13,757 bases of DNA. Source: Crocinitomicaceae bacterium (GTDB taxonomy: Bacteria; Bacteroidota; Bacteroidia; Flavobacteriales_D; Crocinitomicaceae). The notes below the pieces were generated by a model that did not search any database, was not told the DNA's origin, and was given only the letters and a program-made list of their open reading frames with translations. The position numbers were made by a program, and so were the translations under genes. The DNA is taken from NCBI GenBank assembly GCA_023264075.1, contig JALQTG010000073.1:1-13757 (forward strand). Reading direction: 5' to 3'. Of this stretch, positions 1 to 6,919 are shown in pieces. Numbering within the stretch: the stretch's first letter is position 1; each line of letters starts with the position of its first letter.

Positions 1-2
1 AT

Positions 3-200
3 AGGGCATATTTTGTAGATGGAGTTAAAATGCAAGAAAGACAATCTATTCCGAGTGTAGCGATTGGAGGTATCACAGTATACAGCAGTGCCATCCCAGC
101 AGCTTACGGAGATACAACGGGAGGTGTGATTATTATGGAAACGCAGAGTTATACTGATTTGTATCGGACTTGGAAAATCATGAAGAGTCGTCAGAATTAA
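3..200 (+). CDS. TonB-receptor-like plug domain protein, 3' end only (5' end outside window)
   Basis: The frame is open from the window edge and ends at TAA 198-200, giving the last 65 residues. The visible part has the end of a TonB-receptor plug domain: YFVDGVKM near its start, then a segment ending IPAAYGDTTGGVIIMET. This matches in form the plug of the neighbouring complete receptor (YRYEGVDI ... FPAEYGNAMAAVFDLKM). A normal TonB receptor would continue into a beta barrel of several hundred residues, but here the protein stops about 16 residues after the plug, with a basic tail (WKIMKSRQN). It may be a plug-only protein of the kind seen in Bacteroidota with a carboxypeptidase-like regulatory domain, or a truncated receptor. 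The upstream part is needed to decide. A hairpin terminator follows the stop directly. Family assignment is moderate; function is unknown. Confidence 0.7.
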   Translation, partial: RAYFVDGVKMQERQSIPSVAIGGITVYSSAIPAAYGDTTGGVIIMETQSYTDLYRTWKIMKSRQN

Positions 201-219
201 GCACAAACTAACTCAATAT

Positions 220-247
220 AAAAATCTCGAATACGTTCGGGATTTTT
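220..247. terminator. Bidirectional intrinsic terminator between convergent genes
   Basis: The stem AAAAATC-T-CGAA (220-231) pairs with TTCG-G-GATTTTT (236-247) around the loop TACG, with one G-U wobble. A run of T follows on the plus strand (to 251) and, because the outer stem is A-rich, a T run also follows on the minus strand. It lies 20 bp after the plus-strand stop and 6 bp after the minus-strand receptor stop, as expected for a terminator serving both. Confidence 0.85.
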
Positions 248-252
248 TTTTG

Positions 253-2637
253 CTAAAATGTAATTCGCCATTGTCCAATCGGTAAAAAACCGATCTGATA
301 AGTATCTCTAAATTCACCTGTAGCGACATCAAATTCTTGGGTAAAAAGGTTCTCGTAGTTCGTGATGTTTCTAAAATCAACGGCCCATTCTTGGGTGACT
401 TTTTTAGTACTAACCTTGAACGCAATGCGCAAATCGGCTCTAAAATAATCGGGATATTGTAATTCGTTCGTGCGATCTTCTTCGTAAATGGGGAAGCCTA
501 CTTGTATGCTCAGATCTTGGTTTACTGGAGTGTGGCGCTGTCCACCGTTGAGCGTTACACGGGCATCAACCAACAGCGACTTTACACGTTCTTTTTTACC
601 AGTTTTCCCAGTTGGAGAGAAGAAGAATTCTTTACCGCCTAACAAGTTGAACGTATAATTCCCATTAAATGCCGTTCCAAATCGTTGTCCGTTGCTGCCG
701 GTATAGGTGGACTCGTAGAGCGACGTCGTGAAAAGGAAATAGAAACCCTTGTCCATGAAATGTTCGAGTGTGATTTCAACTCCGTAGTTTCTTCCAGAGC
801 CTCCGTTCACGAGACTATCTGGAAAAGCAAAACTATAATTTGCCCCAAAGTTGAGCAGAGAATAGGCATTGTTCTTGACATCAATCGGCACGTTGTACAA
901 TTGTTGATAGTAGAGTTCTGTTTTGAGGCGAATACTGCGGGTAATACTATAATCATAGGTAAAGATGAAATGGTCAGCTTTTGTTATCCCTAGGTTTTCG
1001 TTTGGATTAGAAGAGGTGCCATCGGGTTGCTGAACTTGGCGGAAATACACCCGCGTTGGAGGTACCTGACTATGTTTTCCATATCCAAATCCGAAGCGAT
1101 GGTTTTTCGCGAATTGATAGTTAATTCCTCCGCGCGGTTCGAGGGAATTGGCTCCGTTGAACGTAAAGTATTGAAAATGGAGTCCCGCAGTAAAGGTGAA
1201 TTTTTCTGAAAGCTTGTACTGCCACTGAGAAAAGGGCTGAATAACAAAAGTACTACCATTAAAGTCCGTAAGCGTGTTCCATTCGTTGTCTTGCACGCGA
1301 AAGATACTGTCTGCTAGGCGAAAGAAGAGTCTGTCCATTACAATTCCAGTGCGCAATAAATGGCGAGCGTTGAATTTATAGTTGAGTTGGGTATTTATGT
1401 TGTTTTTTCCTTCCAAAGAAATGTTGCGATATGAAGGTTGCTTTTGAAAATCGGGAGGCAACAAGGAATCACGAAGAATATTATTCAATGTAGCTGAGGT
1501 GGAAATGGTTGTTTTGAGATATGCTTTATCCGTTAAACGATAAATGTTTTTTATTCCGACAACGCCTATTTTTGAATAGAAAAACAAATTTTCAGAAGGA
1601 TTAGAAAACAAGTTCACAGATCCATCAGCTTCGGCTCCTTCGAATTCTACATTGCTTAAGCCTCCCAATCCAAAAATGGAGGTAGACCCTTTCTTTTGTT
1701 CGAAATTCAGTTTAAAATTGATGTCTTGATAATCAGGAACAGCTGTTCCAGCGCCAAAGTTCACACCAAGGAGGGAGAATACCTGTAAGGTTGAGTACCG
1801 ATAGCTGAATAAATAGGATGACTTTTTGTTTTTCGAAAGAGGGCCTTCTGCCATCACTTCTAGACCATTAATTCCTATTTGACCTAAAAATTCGTGTTTT
1901 TCGTCATTTCCATTACGCATTTTAAGGTCGAACACCGCTGCCATCGCATTTCCATATTCAGCTGGAAAGGCGCCTGTAAAAAAATCTGAGTTGGCCAGTA
2001 CATTGTTGTTAAGGATGCTTACTGGTCCACCGGCAGTTCCCAATAACGCAAAGTGATTCGGGTTAGGAATATCCACTCCTTCATAGCGGTAAAGTACCCC
2101 GATGGGAGAATTTCCTCGAACGATAATGTCGTTGCGCGAGTCGTCATTTCCTTGGACTCCGGCGAAGCTCTGTGCCATCCTGGCCACGTCATTTACACTT
2201 CCTGCATAACGCTGTGATGCTTCAACGGAGAAGGTTCGTGCACTTACTGCTGCCATTTCATTCGCCACTTCTCCTTTTTTTCGTCCTGTGATGACAACCT
2301 CTTCAGCTACGGTCAATTTTTCAGAGAGCTGAATATTTAAAATCAATTCTTTCCCAGCTGTTAAATCCAGATTGGACAGTGTTTTTGTTTCATACCCAAA
2401 GAAGGTGACTTGGATGGAAAGACGACCGACTGGCACTTTTGTAATTGTAAAGGAACCGTCCAGATCCGAAATCGCTCCAAGGGTTAGGGTAGAATCCAAC
2501 ACCATTATTTTTACCCCAGGAAGGGGCGCTAAGGAAGCTTCATCAACGACCGTCCCACGGACAGTTTGCGTAATCTGGGCAATCGTCCCAAAGGAGCCTA
2601 AAAAGCTTAGAATGAAAAGTAATCCACATAGTTTCAC
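253..2637 (-). CDS. TonB-dependent outer-membrane receptor with CarboxypepD-regulatory-like domain
   Basis: A 794-residue outer-membrane receptor for TonB-energised uptake of an unknown ligand. Residues 1-21 form a signal peptide ending TIAQ. Residues about 24-105 are a carboxypeptidase-regulatory-like beta-sandwich (VRGTVVDE, SDLDGSFTI, GYETKTL). The EEVVITGRK segment at 112-120 is the usual lead-in to the plug. The plug spans about 125-240 (DIIVRGNSPIGV, EGVDIPN, FPAEYGN), and the rest is a barrel ending in Phe (QWRITF), as expected for BAM recognition. The start is GTG at 2637: an in-frame TAA lies only 12 bases upstream and no other start occurs nearby, so the start is fixed. No SusD-like partner is adjacent, which argues against a classical SusCD glycan system. 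The substrate cannot be read from sequence; siderophore, metal chelate or peptide uptake are all possible. Confidence 0.93.
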   Translation of the reverse strand: MKLCGLLFILSFLGSFGTIAQITQTVRGTVVDEASLAPLPGVKIMVLDSTLTLGAISDLDGSFTITKVPVGRLSIQVTFFGYETKTLSNLDLTAGKELILNIQLSEKLTVAEEVVITGRKKGEVANEMAAVSARTFSVEASQRYAGSVNDVARMAQSFAGVQGNDDSRNDIIVRGNSPIGVLYRYEGVDIPNPNHFALLGTAGGPVSILNNNVLANSDFFTGAFPAEYGNAMAAVFDLKMRNGNDEKHEFLGQIGINGLEVMAEGPLSKNKKSSYLFSYRYSTLQVFSLLGVNFGAGTAVPDYQDINFKLNFEQKKGSTSIFGLGGLSNVEFEGAEADGSVNLFSNPSENLFFYSKIGVVGIKNIYRLTDKAYLKTTISTSATLNNILRDSLLPPDFQKQPSYRNISLEGKNNINTQLNYKFNARHLLRTGIVMDRLFFRLADSIFRVQDNEWNTLTDFNGSTFVIQPFSQWQYKLSEKFTFTAGLHFQYFTFNGANSLEPRGGINYQFAKNHRFGFGYGKHSQVPPTRVYFRQVQQPDGTSSNPNENLGITKADHFIFTYDYSITRSIRLKTELYYQQLYNVPIDVKNNAYSLLNFGANYSFAFPDSLVNGGSGRNYGVEITLEHFMDKGFYFLFTTSLYESTYTGSNGQRFGTAFNGNYTFNLLGGKEFFFSPTGKTGKKERVKSLLVDARVTLNGGQRHTPVNQDLSIQVGFPIYEEDRTNELQYPDYFRADLRIAFKVSTKKVTQEWAVDFRNITNYENLFTQEFDVATGEFRDTYQIGFLPIGQWRITF

Positions 2638-2641
2638 AGTG

Positions 2642-2649
2642 CAAAATTA
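2642..2649 (-). promoter_or_regulatory. Candidate -7 element (TAATTTTG) of the TonB receptor
   Basis: TAATTTTG on the minus strand is an exact match to the Bacteroidota TAnnTTTG -7 box. It ends 4 bases before the GTG start, so transcription would begin at or next to the start codon. No good TTG -33 element is seen at the usual 17-23 bp spacing (only TTA at about 21), so the call rests on the -7 box. Confidence 0.45.
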
Positions 2650-2679
2650 GTGAATAGATGGATAGGGTAATAAAAGAAT

Positions 2680-2754
2680 GTTGCAAGTTACACTTCGTGC
2701 AGTTGCAGGTTTAAGGTTGTCCGATTAAACTTTTAACCTGTAACCTTTAACAAC
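2680..2754. repeat. Intergenic heptad repeat array, inverted pair (copy A)
   Basis: GTT recurs every 7 bases at 2702, 2709 and 2716 (units GTTGCAG, GTTTAAG, GTTGTCC), with two further units at 2680 and 2687. The opposite orientation (AAC) recurs every 7 bases at 2728, 2735, 2742 and 2749. The two arms (2701-2718 and 2728-2745) match as an inverted repeat at 14 of 18 positions around a 9-base centre, so a transcript could fold. The site lies between sulP and the TonB receptor. There is no T run, so it is not a standard terminator. Confidence 0.7.
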
Positions 2755-2773
2755 CCCACGAACCTCTTCTTAA

Positions 2774-4363
2774 CTAGTCACTCAAAGCATCCGCCATCAC
2801 CTTGTAAGTAGGATCTTCATCCACGTTAATATCAATGATTTTTTCAGCGTTTTTCAGCAGTTGGCGACAGTCGGGACTCAAGTGACGCAAGACCACTTTT
2901 TTTCCTTTTGCTTCATAAAGTTCCGTTAACTTGTTAAGCGCTTCAATAGCCGACATATCTACTACGCGGCTTTCCATGAAGTCAATCACGATCTCGTCAG
3001 GGTCATTATCAACATCGAATTTCTCATTGAAGACCGCGATAGATCCAAAGAACAGCGGACCATAGATTTCGTATCGTTTCACACCGTTTTCATCAATATG
3101 CTTACGCGCCCTAATTCGGGTAGCATTTTCCCAAGAAAAGGCAAGTGCAGATATGATTACCCCTGCTAATACGGCAAGTGCCAAATTATGAAAGACTACA
3201 GTGATGAGCATCACTACTAACATAACAATGATATCCGTGATCGGCATTTTGTTAAAGGTGCGAAGGCTTGCCCACTCAAATGTTCCAATCGAAACCATAA
3301 TCATGAGTCCTGTTAAAGCGGCCATAGGCAGTTGTTCCACCAATGAAGATCCAAACAAGATGAACATTAATAATCCAACAGAAGCTACAATTCCCGATAA
3401 ACGTGCACGTGCTCCGGAAGAGATATTAATTAAACTTTGTCCAATCATAGCGCAACCTCCCATTCCTCCTAGAAATCCCGTAAAGATATTGGCAGTGCCT
3501 TGCGCGACACATTCTTTGTTTCCCCGACCACGTGTTTGTGTGATTTCGTCGATGAGGTTTAAGGTCAATAAACTTTCAATCAATCCAACTGCTGCAACAA
3601 TAACTGCATAAGGGAAAATGATGCTCAACGTTTCCCAGGTAAATGGAATCTGGGGGATTGCAAAGTTGGGAAGTCCTGCAGCGATAGTTCCCCCGTCGAG
3701 CGTGTCTTTTACCGTCGAGGTATCTATTCCGAACCCTAAGGTAATGGTGGCAATAGTTATAATAGCTACTAAACCACTAGGAACTGCTTTGGTTAGTTTG
3801 GGGACACCCCATATAATCAACATGGTAAGAAGAACTAATCCCAACATCATCCATAGAGGAGCGCCAACCATCCATTCTTTGGTGCCGTCGGGAAGTTTAA
3901 TTTTAAACTGATCGAGTTGCGCCATAAAGATAACAATGGCTAGTCCGTTTACAAATCCAAACATTACCGAGTGCGGTACCAATCGGATAAATTTACCTAA
4001 TCTTAAAAACCCGACGAGCATCTGTAAAACACCTGCTAAGATTACGGTGGCAAAAATGTATTGGACGATGCTTTCGGAATTCAATCCTGGAATAGTTTCT
4101 TTCATTTCCAGAATCATACCAACAAATACAACAGCAATGGCACCAGTAGCCCCAGAAATCATTCCTGGCCGCCCACCAAGGATAGAGGTGACTAGTCCGA
4201 TTGAGAATGCAGCATACAATCCTGTAAGCGGCGAAAGTCCAGCCAATAATGCAAATGCAATTGCTTCAGGAACTAGCGCAATGGCAACGGTTAGCCCAGA
4301 TAAGACCTCTGTCTTATAGTTTATTTTTTGTCTTAAGTCAAACAAATTGAAGTATTTTTTCAT
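2774..4363 (-). CDS. SulP/SLC26 family inorganic anion transporter with C-terminal STAS domain
   Basis: A 529-residue inner-membrane transporter of the SulP family, which moves sulfate, bicarbonate or related anions. The N-terminal core has the family signatures VPEAIAFALLAGLSPLTGLY (31-50) and GATGAIAVV (71-79). The later conserved block FLGGMGGCAMIGQSLINISSG runs about 297-317. About 10-14 hydrophobic segments precede a cytoplasmic STAS domain at about 430-525 (IVIDFMESRVVDMSAIEAL). I placed the start at ATG 4363 (MKKYFNLF). The frame can be extended to a TTG at 4399, but that codon would lie almost at the predicted transcription start, while ATG leaves a leader of about 38 bases. Sulfate versus bicarbonate cannot be told from sequence. 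No sulfate-assimilation or carbonic-anhydrase gene is adjacent. Confidence 0.93.
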   Translation of the reverse strand: MKKYFNLFDLRQKINYKTEVLSGLTVAIALVPEAIAFALLAGLSPLTGLYAAFSIGLVTSILGGRPGMISGATGAIAVVFVGMILEMKETIPGLNSESIVQYIFATVILAGVLQMLVGFLRLGKFIRLVPHSVMFGFVNGLAIVIFMAQLDQFKIKLPDGTKEWMVGAPLWMMLGLVLLTMLIIWGVPKLTKAVPSGLVAIITIATITLGFGIDTSTVKDTLDGGTIAAGLPNFAIPQIPFTWETLSIIFPYAVIVAAVGLIESLLTLNLIDEITQTRGRGNKECVAQGTANIFTGFLGGMGGCAMIGQSLINISSGARARLSGIVASVGLLMFILFGSSLVEQLPMAALTGLMIMVSIGTFEWASLRTFNKMPITDIIVMLVVMLITVVFHNLALAVLAGVIISALAFSWENATRIRARKHIDENGVKRYEIYGPLFFGSIAVFNEKFDVDNDPDEIVIDFMESRVVDMSAIEALNKLTELYEAKGKKVVLRHLSPDCRQLLKNAEKIIDINVDEDPTYKVMADALSD

Positions 4364-4406
4364 GCTGTATTTGTCATTATACTGTTCAAAACGAACCAAA
4401 AAGGTG

Positions 4407-4414
4407 CAAAGATA
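4407..4414 (-). promoter_or_regulatory. Candidate -7 element (TATCTTTG) of sulP
   Basis: TATCTTTG on the minus strand is an exact TAnnTTTG match 43 bases upstream of the preferred ATG. The predicted transcription start is near 4401. No TTG -33 box is visible at normal spacing. Confidence 0.5.
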
Positions 4415-4483
4415 GTAGATAGATTAGGTTGCCTTGTCTTTGTTGAAGATTTCTTCTTATTTTAGAGGAGTCTCTCCCGGCTA

Positions 4484-4507
4484 TTTTGCTCTGAAAAAGA
4501 GCGAAAA
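4484..4507 (+). other. Hairpin just upstream of the small membrane protein gene
   Basis: TTTTGCTCT (4484-4492) faces AGAGC-G-AAAA (4498-4507) around the loop GAAAA, with one bulged G. It lies 15 bases before the ATG at 4523. It could be a 5' untranslated-region structure or an operator. No exact TAnnTTTG box was found for this gene; the nearest is TATTTTG at 4482-4488, one base short and overlapping the hairpin. Confidence 0.35.
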
Positions 4508-4522
4508 TGAATCTAAAAAGGC

Positions 4523-4891
4523 ATGTACAGTAAAATAAGTGTTGGCGCATTTTTTATTTCTGGATTAAGCATCGGAATGATGTATACGGGTATAAATCCA
4601 CTGAATTTTTCTTACAATACGTTGATGTTCCTGTTTATTATTTTGGGTCTAGTGGGTTTTTTGATGAGTATGCTTTCCATTTTTTTGGATAAGAAGAATG
4701 AAAAAACTAATAAGGCCGGTAGTTTTGTTTTTTACTTGGGAATTATGGGTGTTTATGCAGGCTTAATTATAAAATTTATGCATTGGCCGGGTTATAGATC
4801 TGTTATGATTGGAGGTGCGATAATCGCTCTTGCTTCATTTTTTATTCGCATAACAAACACACCAAAGGATGATGGATTATTGGACGGGTAG
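4523..4891 (+). CDS. Small four-helix membrane protein with KFMHWPG motif (GldL-like fragment)
   Basis: A 122-residue integral membrane protein. Hydrophobic segments lie at about 5-24, 32-55, 65-84 and 92-110, with a charged loop DKKNEKTNK at 56-64. The motif KFMHWPG at 84-90, inside or at the edge of the third segment, resembles the K-x-x-HWPG-type motif I associate with GldL-like and other small Bacteroidota membrane proteins. True GldL, the T9SS motor subunit, is longer and has a cytoplasmic coiled coil that is absent here, so this is not called gldL. An in-frame TAA at 4514-4516 fixes the start to ATG 4523. It is divergent from sulP and 86 bp upstream of panD, which has its own promoter candidate. 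The function is not known. Confidence 0.8.
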   Translation: MYSKISVGAFFISGLSIGMMYTGINPLNFSYNTLMFLFIILGLVGFLMSMLSIFLDKKNEKTNKAGSFVFYLGIMGVYAGLIIKFMHWPGYRSVMIGGAIIALASFFIRITNTPKDDGLLDG

Positions 4892-4913
4892 GGCAAAGCT
4901 TGTGCAATGGGCA

Positions 4914-4944
4914 AACTAAACTTTGAACTTCGAACTTTCAAAAC
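4914..4944. repeat. Intergenic heptad repeat array (copy C)
   Basis: On the minus strand the units GTTCGAA, GTTCAAA and GTTTAGT follow one another; on the plus strand AAC sits at 4919, 4926 and 4933, an exact 7-base period. It occupies the gap upstream of panD and ends 7 bases before the panD -7 box, so it overlaps the region where a -33 element would be. It is a more diverged, AT-rich relative of the arrays at 2680-2754 and 10098-10204. Confidence 0.5.
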
Positions 4945-4950
4945 TAATCG

Positions 4951-4958
4951 TATCTTTG
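4951..4958 (+). promoter_or_regulatory. Candidate -7 element (TATCTTTG) of panD
   Basis: TATCTTTG is an exact TAnnTTTG match 19 bases before the panD ATG, giving a leader of about 13 bases. The nearest TTG upstream (4923-4925) is 25 bp away, slightly longer than the usual 17-23 bp. Confidence 0.55.
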
Positions 4959-4977
4959 CGCAAAAATTCGAAAATAG

Positions 4978-5328
4978 ATGCAAGTTCAGGTTGTAAAATC
5001 TAAGATTCATAGGGTGAAAGTAACCCAGGCCGATTTAAATTACATCGGGAGTGTTACTATCGATGAAGATTTAATGGATGCTTCTAATTTAATTGAGGGA
5101 GAGCGTGTTCAAATTGTGAACATCAATAACGGTGAACGCCTTGAAACCTATGTTATTAAAGGGGAACGGAAATCTGGGGTGATTTGTTTGAATGGTCCGG
5201 CAGCAAGAAGATGTGCTCCTGGAGACATCGTAATCATCATTGGTTATGGATTCATGGATTTTGAAGCAGCAAAGTCTTTCAAGCCCTCTTTGTGTTTTCC
5301 AAATGAAGAAACCAACATGTTGGATTAA
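4978..5328 (+). CDS. panD: Aspartate 1-decarboxylase (pyruvoyl-dependent)
   Basis: PanD decarboxylates L-aspartate to beta-alanine for pantothenate and coenzyme A synthesis in the cytoplasm. The 116-residue length is typical of the proenzyme. The self-cleavage site Gly24-Ser25 is intact (YIGSVTIDEDLMDA at 22-35); Ser25 becomes the pyruvoyl group. Lys9, His11, Arg54, Tyr58 and Asn72 all fall at the numbering of the E. coli enzyme, and LNGPAARRCAPGD at 71-83 is the conserved active-site loop. The ATG start gives the standard N-terminus (MQVQVVKSKIHRVKV). It is followed at short distance (48 bp) by the flippase-like gene and probably heads that transcription unit. panC, often its neighbour in Bacteroidota, is not upstream here. 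Confidence 0.97.
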   Translation: MQVQVVKSKIHRVKVTQADLNYIGSVTIDEDLMDASNLIEGERVQIVNINNGERLETYVIKGERKSGVICLNGPAARRCAPGDIVIIIGYGFMDFEAAKSFKPSLCFPNEETNMLD

Positions 5329-5362
5329 TGTGGACTAAAAAAGTTACCTTTGGTACTATTCC

Positions 5363-5369
5363 AAAGGAG
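5363..5369 (+). promoter_or_regulatory. Ribosome binding site AAAGGAG deciding the TTG start at 5377
   Basis: AAAGGAG lies 7 bases before TTG 5377-5379. The same frame could open at TTG 5350, but the ribosome binding site would then be inside the coding region and no site precedes 5350. The identical heptamer precedes rfaE2. Confidence 0.7.
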
Positions 5370-5376
5370 TTATAGT

Positions 5377-6438
5377 TTGAATAACACGCTAAAAAAATAC
5401 CTGGTTCCATTTGTGAAGGTGGTTTTACCACTTGTGCTCGGTTTCTATCTGTTGTGGCATTTTTATACAGCCATGGATGCGCCTACGAAAGAAGTGTTTT
5501 TCCGAGCTGTACGCGAAGCGGATTATTTCTGGATCGCATTGTCGTTAATTATTGGTTGGGCAAGTCACTTAGTACGTGCATATCGTTGGAAATATTTATT
5601 GGAACCAATGGATTTGCGTCCTAAGTTTTGGCATCGATACCATGCGCTGATGGTAGGTTATTTGGTCAACTTGATTATTCCTAGAGCTGGGGAAGCTACT
5701 CGTGCAGCTCTTTTGTATCGTACAGATAAAATTCCATTTTCGAAGAGTTTTGGAACCATCATCGGAGAGCGTGTATTTGATTTGGTGATGTTGGGTGTAA
5801 TCGTTCTGTTGGCACTCGTTATGAGTTTTGACGATATTATTACCATTAAAGAGTTGATTTCTCAGCCTGCTTCAAATGGCGGCAGTTCCTTTTCTTGGGG
5901 CTTATTGATCTTAATTGTTTTCGGTTTTGGAGTGTTAACGTTCGCCATCCTATGGTTTAAGGTAGAAAAGTTCCGAATCAAGTTTAAGGTCTTTTTCCAT
6001 GAAGTGATGACCGGAGTTTTTTCCATATTTAAATCGAAAAATCCATTCGCATTTATATTTTATACCTTATTGATGTGGACCTTATACATCGTGTTTTTCG
6101 GTATTTGTTTTTTTGCATTTGAAGAAACGGCTCAGTTTCCTTTGGGAGGTGTTTTAATCGGTTTTATTGCCGGAACGCTTGGAATCATGTTTACGAATGG
6201 TGGAATTGGCGCTTATCCATATTTAGTTGGGATTGTAGTTACCTTCTATATTGGGGATTTTTTTGATACACGAGAAGCAGCCGAAGGAATGGGTAAAGCT
6301 CTCGGTATGATTATTTGGTCGTCTCAAACGTTGGGTATGATTATTTTAGGGTTAATTTCATTAGCTTTATTGCCTAGAAACTTTAAAAAGGAGAAGGATG
6401 AATCTTTGGGACAAACTGCAATTGAAGATCGTATCTAA
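5377..6438 (+). CDS. Flippase-like / lysylphosphatidylglycerol-synthase transmembrane-domain protein (UPF0104 family)
   Basis: A 353-residue polytopic inner-membrane protein of the family related to the membrane domain of MprF. The family signature is clear: IPRAGEATRAALLYR at about 101-115, then GTIIGERVFDLV at about 126-137, then several hydrophobic segments including a glycine-rich GGIGAYPYLVG stretch. There is no C-terminal aminoacyl-transferase domain, so it should not itself make lysyl-lipid; relatives are thought to move or handle lipids or lipid-linked sugars. The start is TTG 5377, chosen for its ribosome binding site. Its 3' end overlaps rfaE2 by 41 bases, so the two are probably translationally coupled. 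The pairing with a heptose-nucleotide enzyme fits an envelope or lipopolysaccharide role, which is inference. Confidence 0.88.
   Translation: MNNTLKKYLVPFVKVVLPLVLGFYLLWHFYTAMDAPTKEVFFRAVREADYFWIALSLIIGWASHLVRAYRWKYLLEPMDLRPKFWHRYHALMVGYLVNLIIPRAGEATRAALLYRTDKIPFSKSFGTIIGERVFDLVMLGVIVLLALVMSFDDIITIKELISQPASNGGSSFSWGLLILIVFGFGVLTFAILWFKVEKFRIKFKVFFHEVMTGVFSIFKSKNPFAFIFYTLLMWTLYIVFFGICFFAFEETAQFPLGGVLIGFIAGTLGIMFTNGGIGAYPYLVGIVVTFYIGDFFDTREAAEGMGKALGMIIWSSQTLGMIILGLISLALLPRNFKKEKDESLGQTAIEDRI
6387..6393 (+). promoter_or_regulatory. Ribosome binding site AAAGGAG of rfaE2
   Basis: AAAGGAG lies 4 bases before ATG 6398, inside the end of the upstream gene. It supports the start that overlaps the upstream gene by 41 bases rather than a later one. 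Confidence 0.65.
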
Positions 6439-6916
6439 AGAACTCGCAAAAACCTTAATTTCTGCGTGGAAAGAAGCCGGCGAAAACGTGGTTTTTACGA
6501 ACGGATGTTTCGATATTCTTCACCGTGGTCATGTCACGTATTTAGCCAAAGCTGCGAGTTGTGGAGATCGATTGATTATAGGTTTAAATACAGACGCTAG
6601 CGTTAAGCGTCAAGGCAAGGGAGAAGAACGCCCCATTAACGATGAAACTTCTAGAGCTATTGTATTGGCTGGATTGGAAAGCATAGACCTTATCGTGTTG
6701 TTTGACGAAGATACACCATTGGATATTATAAATGAATTGCGCCCCAATGTACTCGTTAAAGGAGCTGATTACGATGCGGACGAAGTTGATCCGTCTTCTA
6801 AGAGATACATCGTTGGGAGCAAAGAGGTGAAAGCTGAAGGGGGGGAGGTTTTCACTGTTGAGCTGGAAGAGGGGTTCTCAACAACAAGAATTGTCGAACG
6901 CTTGAAAAAAAGCTAG
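6398..6916 (+). CDS. rfaE2: D-glycero-beta-D-manno-heptose 1-phosphate adenylyltransferase (stand-alone HldE C-terminal domain)
   Basis: A 172-residue cytidylyltransferase-fold enzyme that transfers AMP from ATP to heptose 1-phosphate, giving ADP-heptose for the lipopolysaccharide inner core. Residues 32-50 hold the nucleotide-binding block FTNGCFDILHRGH with HxGH at 42-45. LNTDASVKRQGKGEERPIN (63-81) and the C-terminal GFSTTRIVERL (159-169, the STT motif) are as in the HldE C-terminal domain. The N-terminal kinase domain of E. coli HldE is absent, so a separate RfaE1/HldA kinase is expected elsewhere. It is the last gene of the panD unit; its stop lies 3 bp from the stop of the convergent minus-strand gene. 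Related transferases with other substrates share the fold, but the motif set fits RfaE2 best. Confidence 0.92.
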   Translation: MNLWDKLQLKIVSKELAKTLISAWKEAGENVVFTNGCFDILHRGHVTYLAKAASCGDRLIIGLNTDASVKRQGKGEERPINDETSRAIVLAGLESIDLIVLFDEDTPLDIINELRPNVLVKGADYDADEVDPSSKRYIVGSKEVKAEGGEVFTVELEEGFSTTRIVERLKKS

Positions 6917-6919
6917 CTA

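Noticed and set aside
685..1259. Open frames opposite and out of frame with the TonB receptor barrel
   Set aside because: They are shadows of the conserved receptor frame with no recognisable features.
3201..4319. Three long plus-strand open frames opposite sulP
   Set aside because: Their translations are rich in Ile, Thr, Pro and Asn, as expected for the antisense of a membrane protein. The minus-strand frame carries all the SulP motifs.
4364..4399. Longer sulP start at TTG 4399
   Set aside because: It lies almost at the transcription start predicted from TATCTTTG 4407-4414. ATG 4363 gives a normal leader and a typical SulP N-terminus.
4523..4891. Calling the KFMHWPG protein GldL
   Set aside because: The cytoplasmic coiled-coil half of GldL is missing and no gldK, gldM or gldN gene is adjacent.
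5350..5376. Longer start (TTG 5350) for the flippase-like protein
   Set aside because: The AAAGGAG site at 5363-5369 would be inside the gene, and nothing resembling a binding site precedes 5350.
6900..6918. Possible terminator at the end of rfaE2 (GCTT/AAGC and AGCTAGCT)
   Set aside because: Stems of four base pairs are too weak. No T run follows on the plus strand, and the minus-strand T7 follows a palindrome with no loop.
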